From Marinifilum fragile JCM 15579 (GTDB lineage: Bacteria; Bacteroidota; Bacteroidia; Bacteroidales; Marinifilaceae): a stretch of 64,000 nt of DNA. A program made the translations under genes and the position numbers. Positions 41,301 through 49,247 of the stretch are shown one piece after another. How positions within the stretch are numbered: position 1 is the stretch's first letter; each line of letters starts with the position of its first letter. The DNA lies in assembly GCF_001310955.1 (NCBI RefSeq), contig NZ_BAZX01000016.1:1-64000 (forward strand), in the 5' to 3' direction. The notes below the pieces were generated by a model. The model searched no databases. It was not told where the DNA came from and saw nothing but the letters and a program-made list of their open reading frames with translations.

Positions 41301-43170
41301 CACTGTTGATGACGGATTAAATACGAATGTTGCTGTTGTAACATATACTGTAAGAGGCTTACCAACAGCATTGAATATTGTTGTTGATGTATGGGAAGAT
41401 AGTTTCGGAACGGGAGTGGCCACGGGAATAAATCTTCTGAACTATAACTCTAGAATAAATGGAGGAAGTGCTTCTTTAGTTACTTGGTTTAATGATGCAG
41501 GACTAATGAGCGCAGTTTTGACACCCGATAATGTTAGTGCCTCTGATAATGATGCTTTTTATGCATTGGTGCAAGATACCTATTGTCAAAATGTTGGTAG
41601 TATTACTTTTAATGTTCGACAATTGCCTGAAGCTAATGATCTACAAATTCAACTTTGTGAGGATAATCAAGAATCAGGGGCAGTTTCAGGCTATGATTTA
41701 ACTCAATTAGAGCCTGCTGTAAATAATGATCCAGGAACCGTAAAAGAATGGTTTTTCGATTCAAGTTTAAATCTTCCTGTAACCAATCCATCAAGCGCAG
41801 CAGTTAACGATGGAGATGATTTTTTTGTGAGAGTTAGCTTTGGAGTGGAAAGTAATGTTGGGGAAATCAATTTTACAATTAATTCACTTCCTCAGGCTCA
41901 GAATTACTCCGTAGTTCTTTGTGAAGATAATTTTAATACAGGTCTTGTTAATGGTGAAGATTTAAGAATTTATGAAAGTAATATCAGTTCAAGCTCAGGT
42001 ATATCTTTAGTATGGTATTCCGATGCCTCATATACAAATGCTATTGTGAACCCTGGCAATGTGCAGGTTTCCGATGGAGATATTTTCTATGCCCGTGTGT
42101 GGGATGGAAATTGTGAAAGTTTTGCAGAACTTGATTTCACAATTACAGTTTTGCCTGAAACCGCAACAGTAACAGAAACCCTGTGTGAAGAAACATTTGG
42201 TAGTTCATCCATTGATAATGTTAACCTTACTGATTTTGAAAGCTCATTAAGTCAGGACCCCAATGCTACAATTCAATGGTATGAGGACGATCGTTTAACT
42301 ATACCTGTAAATGATCTAAGTAATCAAATGGTGAGTAATCAAAGTTCTTATTACGCATTGGTAACAAATAGCAATAGCTGTGAAAATATTGCGAGATTAA
42401 ATTTTTTCGTAAATCCTTTGCCTGTAGCAACTGATCTGGTCATTGAGTTGTGCGAAGATGAAGCTGGAGGAGGGGTAGTAAACAATTATAATTTGTCAAA
42501 TTTAGATTTGAGGGTATCTGGTTCGGGTTCAATTATATCATGGTTTCAGGATGTAGATTTATCTGATGCTGTGAATAATCCTTTATCACATCAAATAAGT
42601 AATAATCTGGTTTTATATACTCAGGTTACTGATGGTATGTGTGAAAATGCATCAACTGTTAATTTTATCGTTCATGATGTACCAACTTTTGATTTGGGTG
42701 CGGATACAACCATTTTTTATACAGAGAGCAAGGTGTTGGCTCCGGCAATTGAGATAAAATTTTTACCTGGTACTTACTTGTGGCAGGATGGGGCTACGTC
42801 ATCCACTTATACAGTAACTGAGGAAGGAAAATACACATTGGTATTTACTGATTTCAATGGATGTGTGGGAGAAGATGACATTATGGTATATGTAGATCGA
42901 TATAGGATTTTTGTTCCCAACGCATTTACACCCAATGGCGATGGATTGAATGATACATTTGGTCCGGTAATTACTGGAGATATAGCAGGAGAAGAAATTG
43001 AAATGTATATCTATAACCGTTGGGGGGAAATGATTTATGAATTTACTGATCTAGGAGTAGGATGGGATGGTACCTATAAAGGGAAGCCTGTAAATACAGG
43101 AGTTTATGTATGGACTCTTATTATAAATGGGAAGTCAAAACAGGATGGCTCCGTATCTTTAATAAGGTAA
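38395..43170 (+). CDS. T9SS-secreted giant adhesin: propeller, PKD, 11 Ig-like repeats, gliding-motility C-terminal domain
   Basis: The 1591-aa protein has a signal peptide ending IFAQ, a beta-propeller (about 25-380, starting RAGVWYFGENAGLNF), a PKD domain (ATWDFGDGTSQTSS), and eleven repeats of about 87 residues. Each repeat opens with LP-x-A-x-D...(W/C)ED and has WYxDxxLTxxVxxPxN and SDGxxFYxxV. Cysteines alternate: repeats opening with WED carry Cys near their end (DGNCSN), while the next opens with CED, which suggests disulfides across boundaries. The end is the type B T9SS sorting domain (VPNAFTPNGDGLNDTFGP, NRWGEMIYE, GWDGTYKGKPVNTGVYVW). It is followed 1 bp later by its PorP/SprF partner. 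Likely a cell-surface adhesin. Confidence 0.92.
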   Translation: MRLKANIVFVFIFLSFFSEIFAQKRAGVWYFGENAGLNFNVDPAVPLTDGALNTEEGCATVCNAQGDLLFYTDGITVYNKNHAQMANGDGLDGNVSATQSSIIVQQPGSSVLYYIFTVDAHQNALRNGLRYSIVDMSMNGGLGQVTTKNVVVYGNEVCEKVTAVKHANGTDFWVLTHEWGSRQFRAYQLSAAGLSAAVTSSVGIVHNSDRRSSIGYMKTSPNGNKLAVAIYTENMVELFDFNTSTGQVSNPIQISGYTSPYGVEFSPSSEFLYVSLYTLGEMYQFNISSNNEATINASVQLIGSGAWYYGALQLAPDNRIYMAKTNNSATSGSLNLDVINNPDVAGAGSNFAADSKNLSGRRCWLGLPNFVTSIFSLEFAYLYDCEGDNTEFTITSDLTNIASATWDFGDGTSQTSSVNPFTVTHVFPAAGTYDVNLEVNLISGGTDNVTQSVVINTLPTANDQNIAVWEDESGGGVATGIDLTALETAINGESGITYVWYSDVGLTSVVPDPTNVSATNGQQFWVQIDDGNCSNVAVVTVTVNALPQVVDQNPVICEDNYNTGIASNIDLTQLENAIANGNAFSVTWFHDVGLTNPVTNLTNRTVSNGEVFYAEVNTSTGSSVATVTYTVESLPEGNDITIQLWEDTFGSGTASGVDLTSYDNTVSNGSTVVWYEDAAFTNLVSGPGNITVSDGDILYAFIDNGSCTNRGSVEFIVRSSPIANDQNINICEDIAGSGIASNIDLTTLNGAINGGTTSTVTWYNDAGLTNLVSDPTNATVSDGQQFHVLVESGGESNTAIVTYSVLSLPIANNQTITEFEDVPGSMTATGVDLTINNNAITGGQAVSVEWFLDSDLSNLVPNPSSQDVVDGDIFYVLVSNASCSNVATVQFLVINTPVARDVFPEVCEDVAASGSALVDLSLLENQINEGNGDTFAWFFDWLTEPNGLPTNPIPDPTNVNATNGVRYFATVDDGLNTNVAVVTYTVRGLPTALNIVVDVWEDSFGTGVATGINLLNYNSRINGGSASLVTWFNDAGLMSAVLTPDNVSASDNDAFYALVQDTYCQNVGSITFNVRQLPEANDLQIQLCEDNQESGAVSGYDLTQLEPAVNNDPGTVKEWFFDSSLNLPVTNPSSAAVNDGDDFFVRVSFGVESNVGEINFTINSLPQAQNYSVVLCEDNFNTGLVNGEDLRIYESNISSSSGISLVWYSDASYTNAIVNPGNVQVSDGDIFYARVWDGNCESFAELDFTITVLPETATVTETLCEETFGSSSIDNVNLTDFESSLSQDPNATIQWYEDDRLTIPVNDLSNQMVSNQSSYYALVTNSNSCENIARLNFFVNPLPVATDLVIELCEDEAGGGVVNNYNLSNLDLRVSGSGSIISWFQDVDLSDAVNNPLSHQISNNLVLYTQVTDGMCENASTVNFIVHDVPTFDLGADTTIFYTESKVLAPAIEIKFLPGTYLWQDGATSSTYTVTEEGKYTLVFTDFNGCVGEDDIMVYVDRYRIFVPNAFTPNGDGLNDTFGPVITGDIAGEEIEMYIYNRWGEMIYEFTDLGVGWDGTYKGKPVNTGVYVWTLIINGKSKQDGSVSLIR

Positions 43171-43171
43171 G

Positions 43172-44191
43172 ATGATAAAATGGAGAATTGTTCATATAAT
43201 CATTTTGATTGTGCTTTCGCAGGTTGTCAAAGCACAGGATATTGAATTCTCTCAATTTTATGCCAATCGTTTGTACTTAAATCCGGCTTTAGCAGGATCA
43301 GAGTTTGCTCCTGTAGCATCATTATCATATCGAAATCAATGGCCGCAAAACAACAAACCTTTTGTAACCTATACAGCTTCTTTCGATCAGTATGTTGATA
43401 TAATGCATGGAGGATTAGGACTTTTGCTGATTCAAGATAATCAAGGCGATGGTGCAATCAAAACCACAATGGCTTCGGGTATGTATTCCTACTCCCTTAA
43501 TATTAATAGAAATTTTTCGGTGAATGCAGGCTTGAAAGCTACATATGTACAAAGAAAGTTAGATTGGGAATCTCTGGTTTTTTCAGATATGATTGATCCT
43601 TTGTATGGCGTTATATATCCAGGGAGAGAAATACAACCAGGGAGTTTATCACATTCTTATATTGATTTTTCGCTTGGGATGGTGGCAAATTATAAAAACT
43701 TTTATCTGGGAGTGGTTGCTGATCATTTATCAGAACCCGATGAAGCATTTGATAGTGAGAATAATTCAGCTGCTTTGCCAAGAAAGTATACAGTTCATGC
43801 AGGCGCAGCAATTCCTGTTGGATACTCAAGAGGCTTAATGAAAAGTGATTTCATGATTTCGCCAAATATTTTGTATCAGAAGCAGCAAGATTTTGAGCAA
43901 ATTAATTATGGATTGTATTTTTCTAGAACCAATTGGGTTGTTGGTACTTGGTTTAGACAAAATCTATCATTTGATTATGATGCGTTTATTGTGCTTTTAG
44001 GATATCAAACAGATAGATTAAGAATAGGCTACTCCTATGACTATGTAGTATCAAAATTGGTTAAAACCAACTCAGGAGCTCATGAGATTTCTATAACATA
44101 TTTATTAGGGAAAACTCGCACATCCTGTTCAGGATCACACTATTTTAGAAAGAAAAGAAGAATAAGAGCAATTAGATGTCCGAAATTTTAA
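43172..44191 (+). CDS. PorP/SprF family T9SS outer-membrane protein
   Basis: The 339-aa protein has a signal peptide ending VVKAQD and the family start IEFSQFYANRLYLNPALAGSE, then YRNQWP, a barrel of about 14 strands, and the closing strands DRLRIGYSYDYVVSKLVKTNSGAHEISITYLL. PorP/SprF proteins help secrete or anchor type B T9SS cargo and are often encoded just after it, as here. The Cys-rich basic tail (RTSCSGSHYFRKKRRIRAI) is unusual but ends the frame naturally. Confidence 0.93.
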   Translation: MIKWRIVHIIILIVLSQVVKAQDIEFSQFYANRLYLNPALAGSEFAPVASLSYRNQWPQNNKPFVTYTASFDQYVDIMHGGLGLLLIQDNQGDGAIKTTMASGMYSYSLNINRNFSVNAGLKATYVQRKLDWESLVFSDMIDPLYGVIYPGREIQPGSLSHSYIDFSLGMVANYKNFYLGVVADHLSEPDEAFDSENNSAALPRKYTVHAGAAIPVGYSRGLMKSDFMISPNILYQKQQDFEQINYGLYFSRTNWVVGTWFRQNLSFDYDAFIVLLGYQTDRLRIGYSYDYVVSKLVKTNSGAHEISITYLLGKTRTSCSGSHYFRKKRRIRAIRCPKF

Positions 44192-44369
44192 TGGATAAAA
44201 AATGGCCAATTGTCAAAGAATTATATTTATCTGTTTAAGTTTAATTAACTGGTTAACAAAAGTTAAGATTTCTTAAGAGTCGTCTTTTGTAGTGTAAAAG
44301 TTTATGAATTTAAAATTAGAAACGATATATTTATATATTGTGAAGAAGGCTGATTATATAGCATTTAGA

Positions 44370-44885
44370 ATGATAGGTTCGTTGCGAGCAATTACCTTAT
44401 TGGTATTTGTTTCATATTTATTTTGTTGCTCGCATTCAGTTTATGCACAGCAATCTCAGAAAGAGAGAGACTCTTTGCGAACTTTGAAGATATTAAAGGA
44501 CGCATTAAATAGTGCTGAGCAAGCTAATTCAAGTGCAGAGTCTGCTGAACTTGATATGGAAATTGATGGACTGATAATGGACGAGACCATATCAAAAGTA
44601 GGCCGGGACTTTTTTGATATGTTTTATGCAACTTGGAATGCTCCTAAAAATGCTAAAAACTTTACAATTACCATTAAAGAAATGGTTTTACCAGGTTTAG
44701 CAACCCAAATTACCATTTCGGTAAATGATAATGAAGTGTTTAAAGAACGTGTTCAGCCGCGGTATGATATCATGGAGCAAATGTCAAATTATGCGATATA
44801 TAAGACAACTGGATATTTAAATAACTACGAAAGTATGAAATCTCAACTTGATGGAGATGATCAATCAGGTTCGGGAATTTTTTAA
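44370..44885 (+). CDS. csgE: Curli assembly protein CsgE
   Basis: CsgE caps and gates the CsgG secretion pore. From ATG 44370 the protein has a signal peptide (MIGSLRAITLLVFVSYLFCCSHSVYAQ); an ATG at 44304 would add 22 residues before it. The mature part contains the CsgE domain: GLIMDETISKVGRDFFDMFYATW, FTITIKEMVLPGLATQITI, DNEVFKERVQPRYD. First of the csgE-csgF-csgG run, 18 bp before csgF. Confidence 0.88.
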   Translation: MIGSLRAITLLVFVSYLFCCSHSVYAQQSQKERDSLRTLKILKDALNSAEQANSSAESAELDMEIDGLIMDETISKVGRDFFDMFYATWNAPKNAKNFTITIKEMVLPGLATQITISVNDNEVFKERVQPRYDIMEQMSNYAIYKTTGYLNNYESMKSQLDGDDQSGSGIF

Positions 44886-44903
44886 CCTTAAAATAAATAC
44901 ACC

Positions 44904-45326
44904 ATGAAATATTTAAAAGCAATAATCATAGTCGCTGTATTTTCTTTAGCCCAGCCTATTGGAGCAATGGCTCAGGATTTTGTTTATACTCCAATAAATT
45001 CAAATTTTGGTGGAAATCCATACAATTACAATTGGTTGATAAACTCAGCAAAACAGCAAGATAAAATAAAGGACCCTACCGCACAGGATAGTTATCAGAC
45101 AGATCCACTTGATGATTTTGAAGATAATTTAAATCGTCAAATATTAAACCAGTTATCGAGTAGGCTGGTGAATCAGATTTTTGGAGAAGGAGGAGATTTA
45201 GAGACGGGAAGTTATAATTTGGGGAGTTATAAAGTAGATATAATGGAAGATGCGAGTGGTGTTACCGTTAATATTCAGGATATACGGAATGGGAACTACA
45301 CCAATGTTATTATTCCAAGTTATTAA
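44904..45326 (+). CDS. csgF: Curli assembly protein CsgF
   Basis: CsgF is exported and couples the CsgG pore to fibre nucleation at the surface. The 140-aa protein has a signal peptide ending GAMAQ, then the family's N-terminal block DFVYTPINSNFGGNPYNYNWLINSAKQQD, which inserts into the CsgG pore, and a C-terminal domain ending with NGNYTNVIIPSY. Length is normal. Confidence 0.92.
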   Translation: MKYLKAIIIVAVFSLAQPIGAMAQDFVYTPINSNFGGNPYNYNWLINSAKQQDKIKDPTAQDSYQTDPLDDFEDNLNRQILNQLSSRLVNQIFGEGGDLETGSYNLGSYKVDIMEDASGVTVNIQDIRNGNYTNVIIPSY

Positions 45327-45366
45327 AATAGACTACTAATTACTATACCTCTTTAAATCTCTCAAT

Positions 45367-46797
45367 ATGAAAAGATTTATACCATTTTATCTGCTGGTAA
45401 CTCTTATTTTCAGTGGATGTGTACCTTACTTTAATCAACCATTAACGGAACAGCGAGCAGAAATTGGAGCAGAAACTCCGGTTAGGAAGAATTTGATTGG
45501 ACTACCAGAACCACGTGAGAAGATTGTTGCTGCAGTTTATAAGTTTCGGGATCAAACAGGACAGTATAAACCTTCTGAAACGGGAGCGAATTGGTCTACG
45601 GCTGTTACACAAGGTACAACCTCAATATTATTAAAGGCAATTGAAGAATCGGGCTGGTTTATACCTTTGGAGCGAGAAGGGCTTAATAACTTGTTGAATG
45701 AGAGGAAGATTATTCGATCGAGTAGAGCAAACTATGCTGATAAAGATGACCAATCTCAATTGTTACCTCCATTGTTGTTTGCAGGAATTGTTTTGGAAGG
45801 TGGCGTTATTAGTTATGATGCCAATGTAATTACAGGAGGGGCTGGTTTAATGTATTTTGCAGCTGGTGGATCAGGTCAGTATCGCCAGGATAGAGTTACG
45901 GTATATTTGCGCGCAATTTCTACTAGTAATGGTAGAATACTGAAAACAGTTTATACTTCTAAAATGATTTTGTCTCAAAAAGTTGATGCAAGTCTGTTTA
46001 GGTATGTGAAATTTAAGAGGCTTTTAGAAGCTGAAACTGGATTTACATACAATGAACCATCCGAAATGGCAGTGAAGGAAGCTATTGAAAAGGCTGTTGA
46101 ATCTTTAATTATAGAAGGCGTTATAGAAGGCTTGTGGGATCTTAAAAATCCAGAAGAGGTTAATTCCGAAGTGATTACTAAATATGTAGAGGAGAAAGAA
46201 GAAAACCAGGAATCAGATTTTTTTGACCAATTGATAAGTAAGAGACGTCATAAATTTGGTTTAGGTATTGAAGGAGGATCATGGCTGTATATGGGAGATT
46301 ATAGTCATACAGAAATGGAAGCCTGTGGAGGTTTATCTTTATTGTACGATACCCAATCTTTCATGCAGTTTAAAGCCAGTATTACAAGAGGCGATTTGGC
46401 TACTACTAAACATTTTCAAAAAACGTTTAATGCTCTTGATGTAACGGCAAAATATAGACTTTTGCCTTACAAGGAGTGGACCCCATATGTTGAAGGGGGA
46501 TTTGGTTTGTTCTCCGAGCATGATAAATCAGCATTTACTTTTGATTTGTCAAACTCCATTCATGCTCAAGCAATCTATGGTGCTGGAGTTGAATTTTTAC
46601 TCAATGACAGATTTGGATTAAACTTTTCCATTTTGAACCATTACATTTTTAATGATGAAGTAGATGGATTAAAGCAAGGGCATTACAATGATTATTTTTT
46701 GGAAGGTAAAATAGGGCTTAATTTTTATTTCGATAAGCTTTGGGATAAGAACAAAAAGAAAAGAGTAAGAAAACAAAAGATACGCAAAAAAAACTAA
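45367..46797 (+). CDS. csgG: Curli secretion pore CsgG with an added C-terminal beta-barrel domain
   Basis: CsgG is the nonameric outer-membrane pore for curlin subunits. The 476-aa protein has lipobox FSGC (Cys18) and the CsgG domain to about residue 265: PREKIVAAVYKFRDQTGQYK, STAVTQGTTSILLKAIEESGWFIPLEREGLNNLLNERKI, and the pore-strand region. E. coli CsgG is about 277 aa. Here about 180 residues follow, starting after an acidic linker and reading LGIEGGSWLYMGDYSH, PYVEGGFGLF, GAGVEFLLNDRFGLNFSIL, GKIGLNFYF, which looks like an 8-stranded opacity-like barrel. The extra domain may anchor or decorate the pore. Confidence 0.9.
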   Translation: MKRFIPFYLLVTLIFSGCVPYFNQPLTEQRAEIGAETPVRKNLIGLPEPREKIVAAVYKFRDQTGQYKPSETGANWSTAVTQGTTSILLKAIEESGWFIPLEREGLNNLLNERKIIRSSRANYADKDDQSQLLPPLLFAGIVLEGGVISYDANVITGGAGLMYFAAGGSGQYRQDRVTVYLRAISTSNGRILKTVYTSKMILSQKVDASLFRYVKFKRLLEAETGFTYNEPSEMAVKEAIEKAVESLIIEGVIEGLWDLKNPEEVNSEVITKYVEEKEENQESDFFDQLISKRRHKFGLGIEGGSWLYMGDYSHTEMEACGGLSLLYDTQSFMQFKASITRGDLATTKHFQKTFNALDVTAKYRLLPYKEWTPYVEGGFGLFSEHDKSAFTFDLSNSIHAQAIYGAGVEFLLNDRFGLNFSILNHYIFNDEVDGLKQGHYNDYFLEGKIGLNFYFDKLWDKNKKKRVRKQKIRKKN

Positions 46798-46839
46798 AGA
46801 GCAACCAAAGTCTGCTGAATAAAATATTAACAAGTTACT

Positions 46840-46872
46840 AACAGGTTAGATTAATTTCTAGCCTGTTTTTTT
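46840..46872 (+). terminator. Hairpin terminator after csgG
   Basis: AACAGGTTAGA (46840-46850) pairs with TCTAGCCTGTT (46857-46867), one G-T pair, then T residues. The curlin genes downstream therefore need their own promoter. Confidence 0.85.
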
Positions 46873-47185
46873 ATGCCTTAATTTTTTTGGCAAAGATGGC
46901 TGTATGGTCGTTATTGCTTGATTTGTAAGGGTTTTGTTTAATTATAATTAACTATTTGAAGTGTATTTAAAAACTTTGTTTGATTTGATCAATATCTTTT
47001 AAATATTCATCATATAAATTTAATGATTGATGTAAACTAACATTTTATTTTCAATATTCCTTTTTAATTTAGTTTTCGAATAGAAACATAAATCATCAAA
47101 TCGTACTTTAAATAGTGCATTAAATTAATTAAAACAATTCACTCAGGGAAACCTGAATTTCACTTTAAACCTAAAATTTCAAACC
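46873..47185 (+). promoter_or_regulatory. Upstream region of the first curlin gene, with tetraloop hairpin and leader motif
   Basis: This AT-rich gap of more than 300 bp holds no reading frame. Near its end TCAGG-GAAA-CCTGA (47143-47156) forms a short hairpin with a GAAA tetraloop, extended by AATTCAC/GAATTTCAC around it. ATTTCACTTTAAACCT (47157-47172) resembles the leader motif seen before other genes of the locus. I see no clear sigma-54 promoter or TATCC palindrome here. Confidence 0.5.
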
Positions 47186-48901
47186 ATGAAAAAGTTTTTA
47201 TTTGTCCTTGCGGCAGTTTTATTAACAGGAGCATATTCTTTTGCTCAGGTTAACGTTTCAAATGTTGAACAATATGGCTATGATAATACAGCTACAGTTC
47301 AGCAAGTTGGTATTATAAATATTAGTGATGTTTTCCAGGGAGGAATGGATAATGTTGCAGATATTGATCAAAATGGATTTTTTAATATGTCATTTGCTAC
47401 TCAACTGGGATTAGGAAATGAAGCATATGTAACTCAAGTTAAAACAAACTTCTCAAAAGTATTTCAGTTAGGTTGGTATAACAAAGCAACTGTAGACCAG
47501 AAGGGTTTCAATATTTCTACAGTAAATCAGTTCTTTTCGGCAAGAGGTATTGCAGATGTTAAGCAAAGAGGATTTTTAAACAAATCAGAAGTAAACCAGT
47601 GGTTTAGTTACGGTGAGTATGCAAAAGTAATGCAATTTGGTGCTTTTAACTTAGCTGATATTGACCAGGTATTTGGTAGAGGAGATAAAGCTACTATTAG
47701 TCAGTGGGGAATGTCTAACAAGGCATATATCAATCAATTTGGTACTTTTAAAAACACTGCTTTGGTTAAGCAACATGGTAAGAGTAATTTTGCTGTTGTA
47801 GATCAAAAAGGTGGATGGTTTAATAATGCAGAAGTTGAACAGCATGGAAAATATAACCGTGCATTTGTTGATCAAATTTGGGGTATTGGCAACGACGCTA
47901 ATATTAATCAACATGGTCGCAGCAACTATGCTAGCTCATACCAAAAAGGTGGATTTATGAATGATGTTGAAATTGATCAGCATGGTAGAAGAAATAGCGC
48001 ATATGCTAAGCAAGTTGGAGGATGGTTTAATGATTCTGAAATTGATCAGCATGGAAAGAATAATTATGCAAAGACTGTTCAAATTCGTGGTTCATTTAAC
48101 GATGCAAGCGTAGACCAAAGAGGTAATTCAAATGATGCATTCATATTACAGAAGTTTGGTTCTAGAAATGATGCATATGCAATCCAAAGAGGTAAAGAAA
48201 ACGAAGCAGATATTAAGCAAATTAAAGGTTATAATAATACCGCTGTAACTTATCAGCACGGTAAATATAATGAAGCTGAGGTTACTCAAATTAAAGGTAG
48301 AAATAATTTGGCTGCTGTTGCACAGTTAGGAATGTCAAACGATGCTTACGTTAAGCAAATTGGTGGTTCTCATACTTATGCGTTTGTTGCTCAAGTTGGT
48401 GATTATAACGAAGCTGATGTTTACCAAAAAAATAATGTAGGAACTCTTGCTGCTGTTGCTCAGTTAGGCGATTCTAATTATGCTGGAATTTATCAGGAAG
48501 ATAACTTCTTAACTGCAGCTGCTATTGCTCAGATAGGTACTTACAATGAAGCTTATATTTATCAGGCAAAATCTGATTTCTCTTTCGCTTCAATTCTACA
48601 GAATGGTAATGGAAACTTTGCTGCTATAGCTCAATATGATGTATCAGGTAGTTCTGCAGTAATTGAACAAGATGGTGATAATAACGTTGCTTTATCTACT
48701 CAGTTTATTGGTTCTAATAATCATGCAAATACAAATCAAGTTGGTGATTATAATTTCTCAGCTACATTCCAGCATGGAAATAATAACACGATTGACGTAG
48801 ATCAGTATGGAAATGGACACATTTCATTTGTAACACAATTTGGAAATGGTAATACTGCAACTGTTAGCCAGTACAATGCAGGTATGACTCCAACTCCATA
48901 A
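47186..48901 (+). CDS. Giant curlin-repeat protein (CsgA/CsgB-like major fibre subunit)
   Basis: Curlins are secreted by CsgG and polymerise into amyloid fibres. The 571-aa protein has a signal peptide ending YSFAQ and then only curlin-type repeats to the C-terminus, with the pattern N-x-A-x3-Q-x-G about every 11-12 residues (EQHGKYNRAFVDQIWGIGNDANINQHG). This is about 24 full repeats, against five in E. coli CsgA. The middle is His/Lys/Arg-rich (QHGRRN, DQRGN), the end more acidic. It is the first of three curlin genes after csgEFG. Confidence 0.92.
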   Translation: MKKFLFVLAAVLLTGAYSFAQVNVSNVEQYGYDNTATVQQVGIINISDVFQGGMDNVADIDQNGFFNMSFATQLGLGNEAYVTQVKTNFSKVFQLGWYNKATVDQKGFNISTVNQFFSARGIADVKQRGFLNKSEVNQWFSYGEYAKVMQFGAFNLADIDQVFGRGDKATISQWGMSNKAYINQFGTFKNTALVKQHGKSNFAVVDQKGGWFNNAEVEQHGKYNRAFVDQIWGIGNDANINQHGRSNYASSYQKGGFMNDVEIDQHGRRNSAYAKQVGGWFNDSEIDQHGKNNYAKTVQIRGSFNDASVDQRGNSNDAFILQKFGSRNDAYAIQRGKENEADIKQIKGYNNTAVTYQHGKYNEAEVTQIKGRNNLAAVAQLGMSNDAYVKQIGGSHTYAFVAQVGDYNEADVYQKNNVGTLAAVAQLGDSNYAGIYQEDNFLTAAAIAQIGTYNEAYIYQAKSDFSFASILQNGNGNFAAIAQYDVSGSSAVIEQDGDNNVALSTQFIGSNNHANTNQVGDYNFSATFQHGNNNTIDVDQYGNGHISFVTQFGNGNTATVSQYNAGMTPTP

Positions 48902-48937
48902 TTTTTATGAATTGATTTGATTGATTTATAATAAAAG

Positions 48938-48980
48938 TTGCCGCCAAATTGCTGAAATAATGCAGTTTGGCGGTTTTTTA
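48938..48980 (+). terminator. Hairpin terminator between the two giant curlin genes
   Basis: CCGCCAAATTGC (48941-48952) pairs with GCAGTTTGGCGG (48962-48973), then TTTTTT. The second curlin gene must be transcribed separately or by read-through; the rest of the 346-bp gap is AT-rich with no frame. Confidence 0.88.
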
Positions 48981-49215
48981 ATGCAGTTTGTTTTAAAACA
49001 TTTTAAACACTTGTTTAAGTTTTCTTATGCTTTTTTAGACTCTTTAAAAATTAGTATGTGGAGAATAAGGTTTAATCAATAGTAATGATTTGTTCATGTA
49101 AAAATAAAGGTGTTTGGAAAGGCTTTTTTTTAATTTAGATAAAAGATCTACCAAGCTATTAAAGGTCTTAATTGGGTCTAATCAGAGCTCTTTATACTAT
49201 ACTAGATTTTATTTT

Positions 49216-49232
49216 AATTCACTTTAAAACCT
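49216..49232 (+). promoter_or_regulatory. Leader motif AATTCACTTTAAAACCT (copy before second curlin gene)
   Basis: It matches the copy at 37875 exactly over 16 bases and ends 15 bp before the second curlin gene's start codon. Position in the 5' leader suggests a post-transcriptional role. Confidence 0.5.
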
Positions 49233-49247
49233 TTAAAAGAATCAACC

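Noticed and set aside
46900..46930. Sigma-54 promoter before the first curlin gene (TTGGCAAAGATGGCTG)
   Set aside because: The spacing between the GG and GC elements is two bases short of the required distance, and no TATCC palindrome is nearby.
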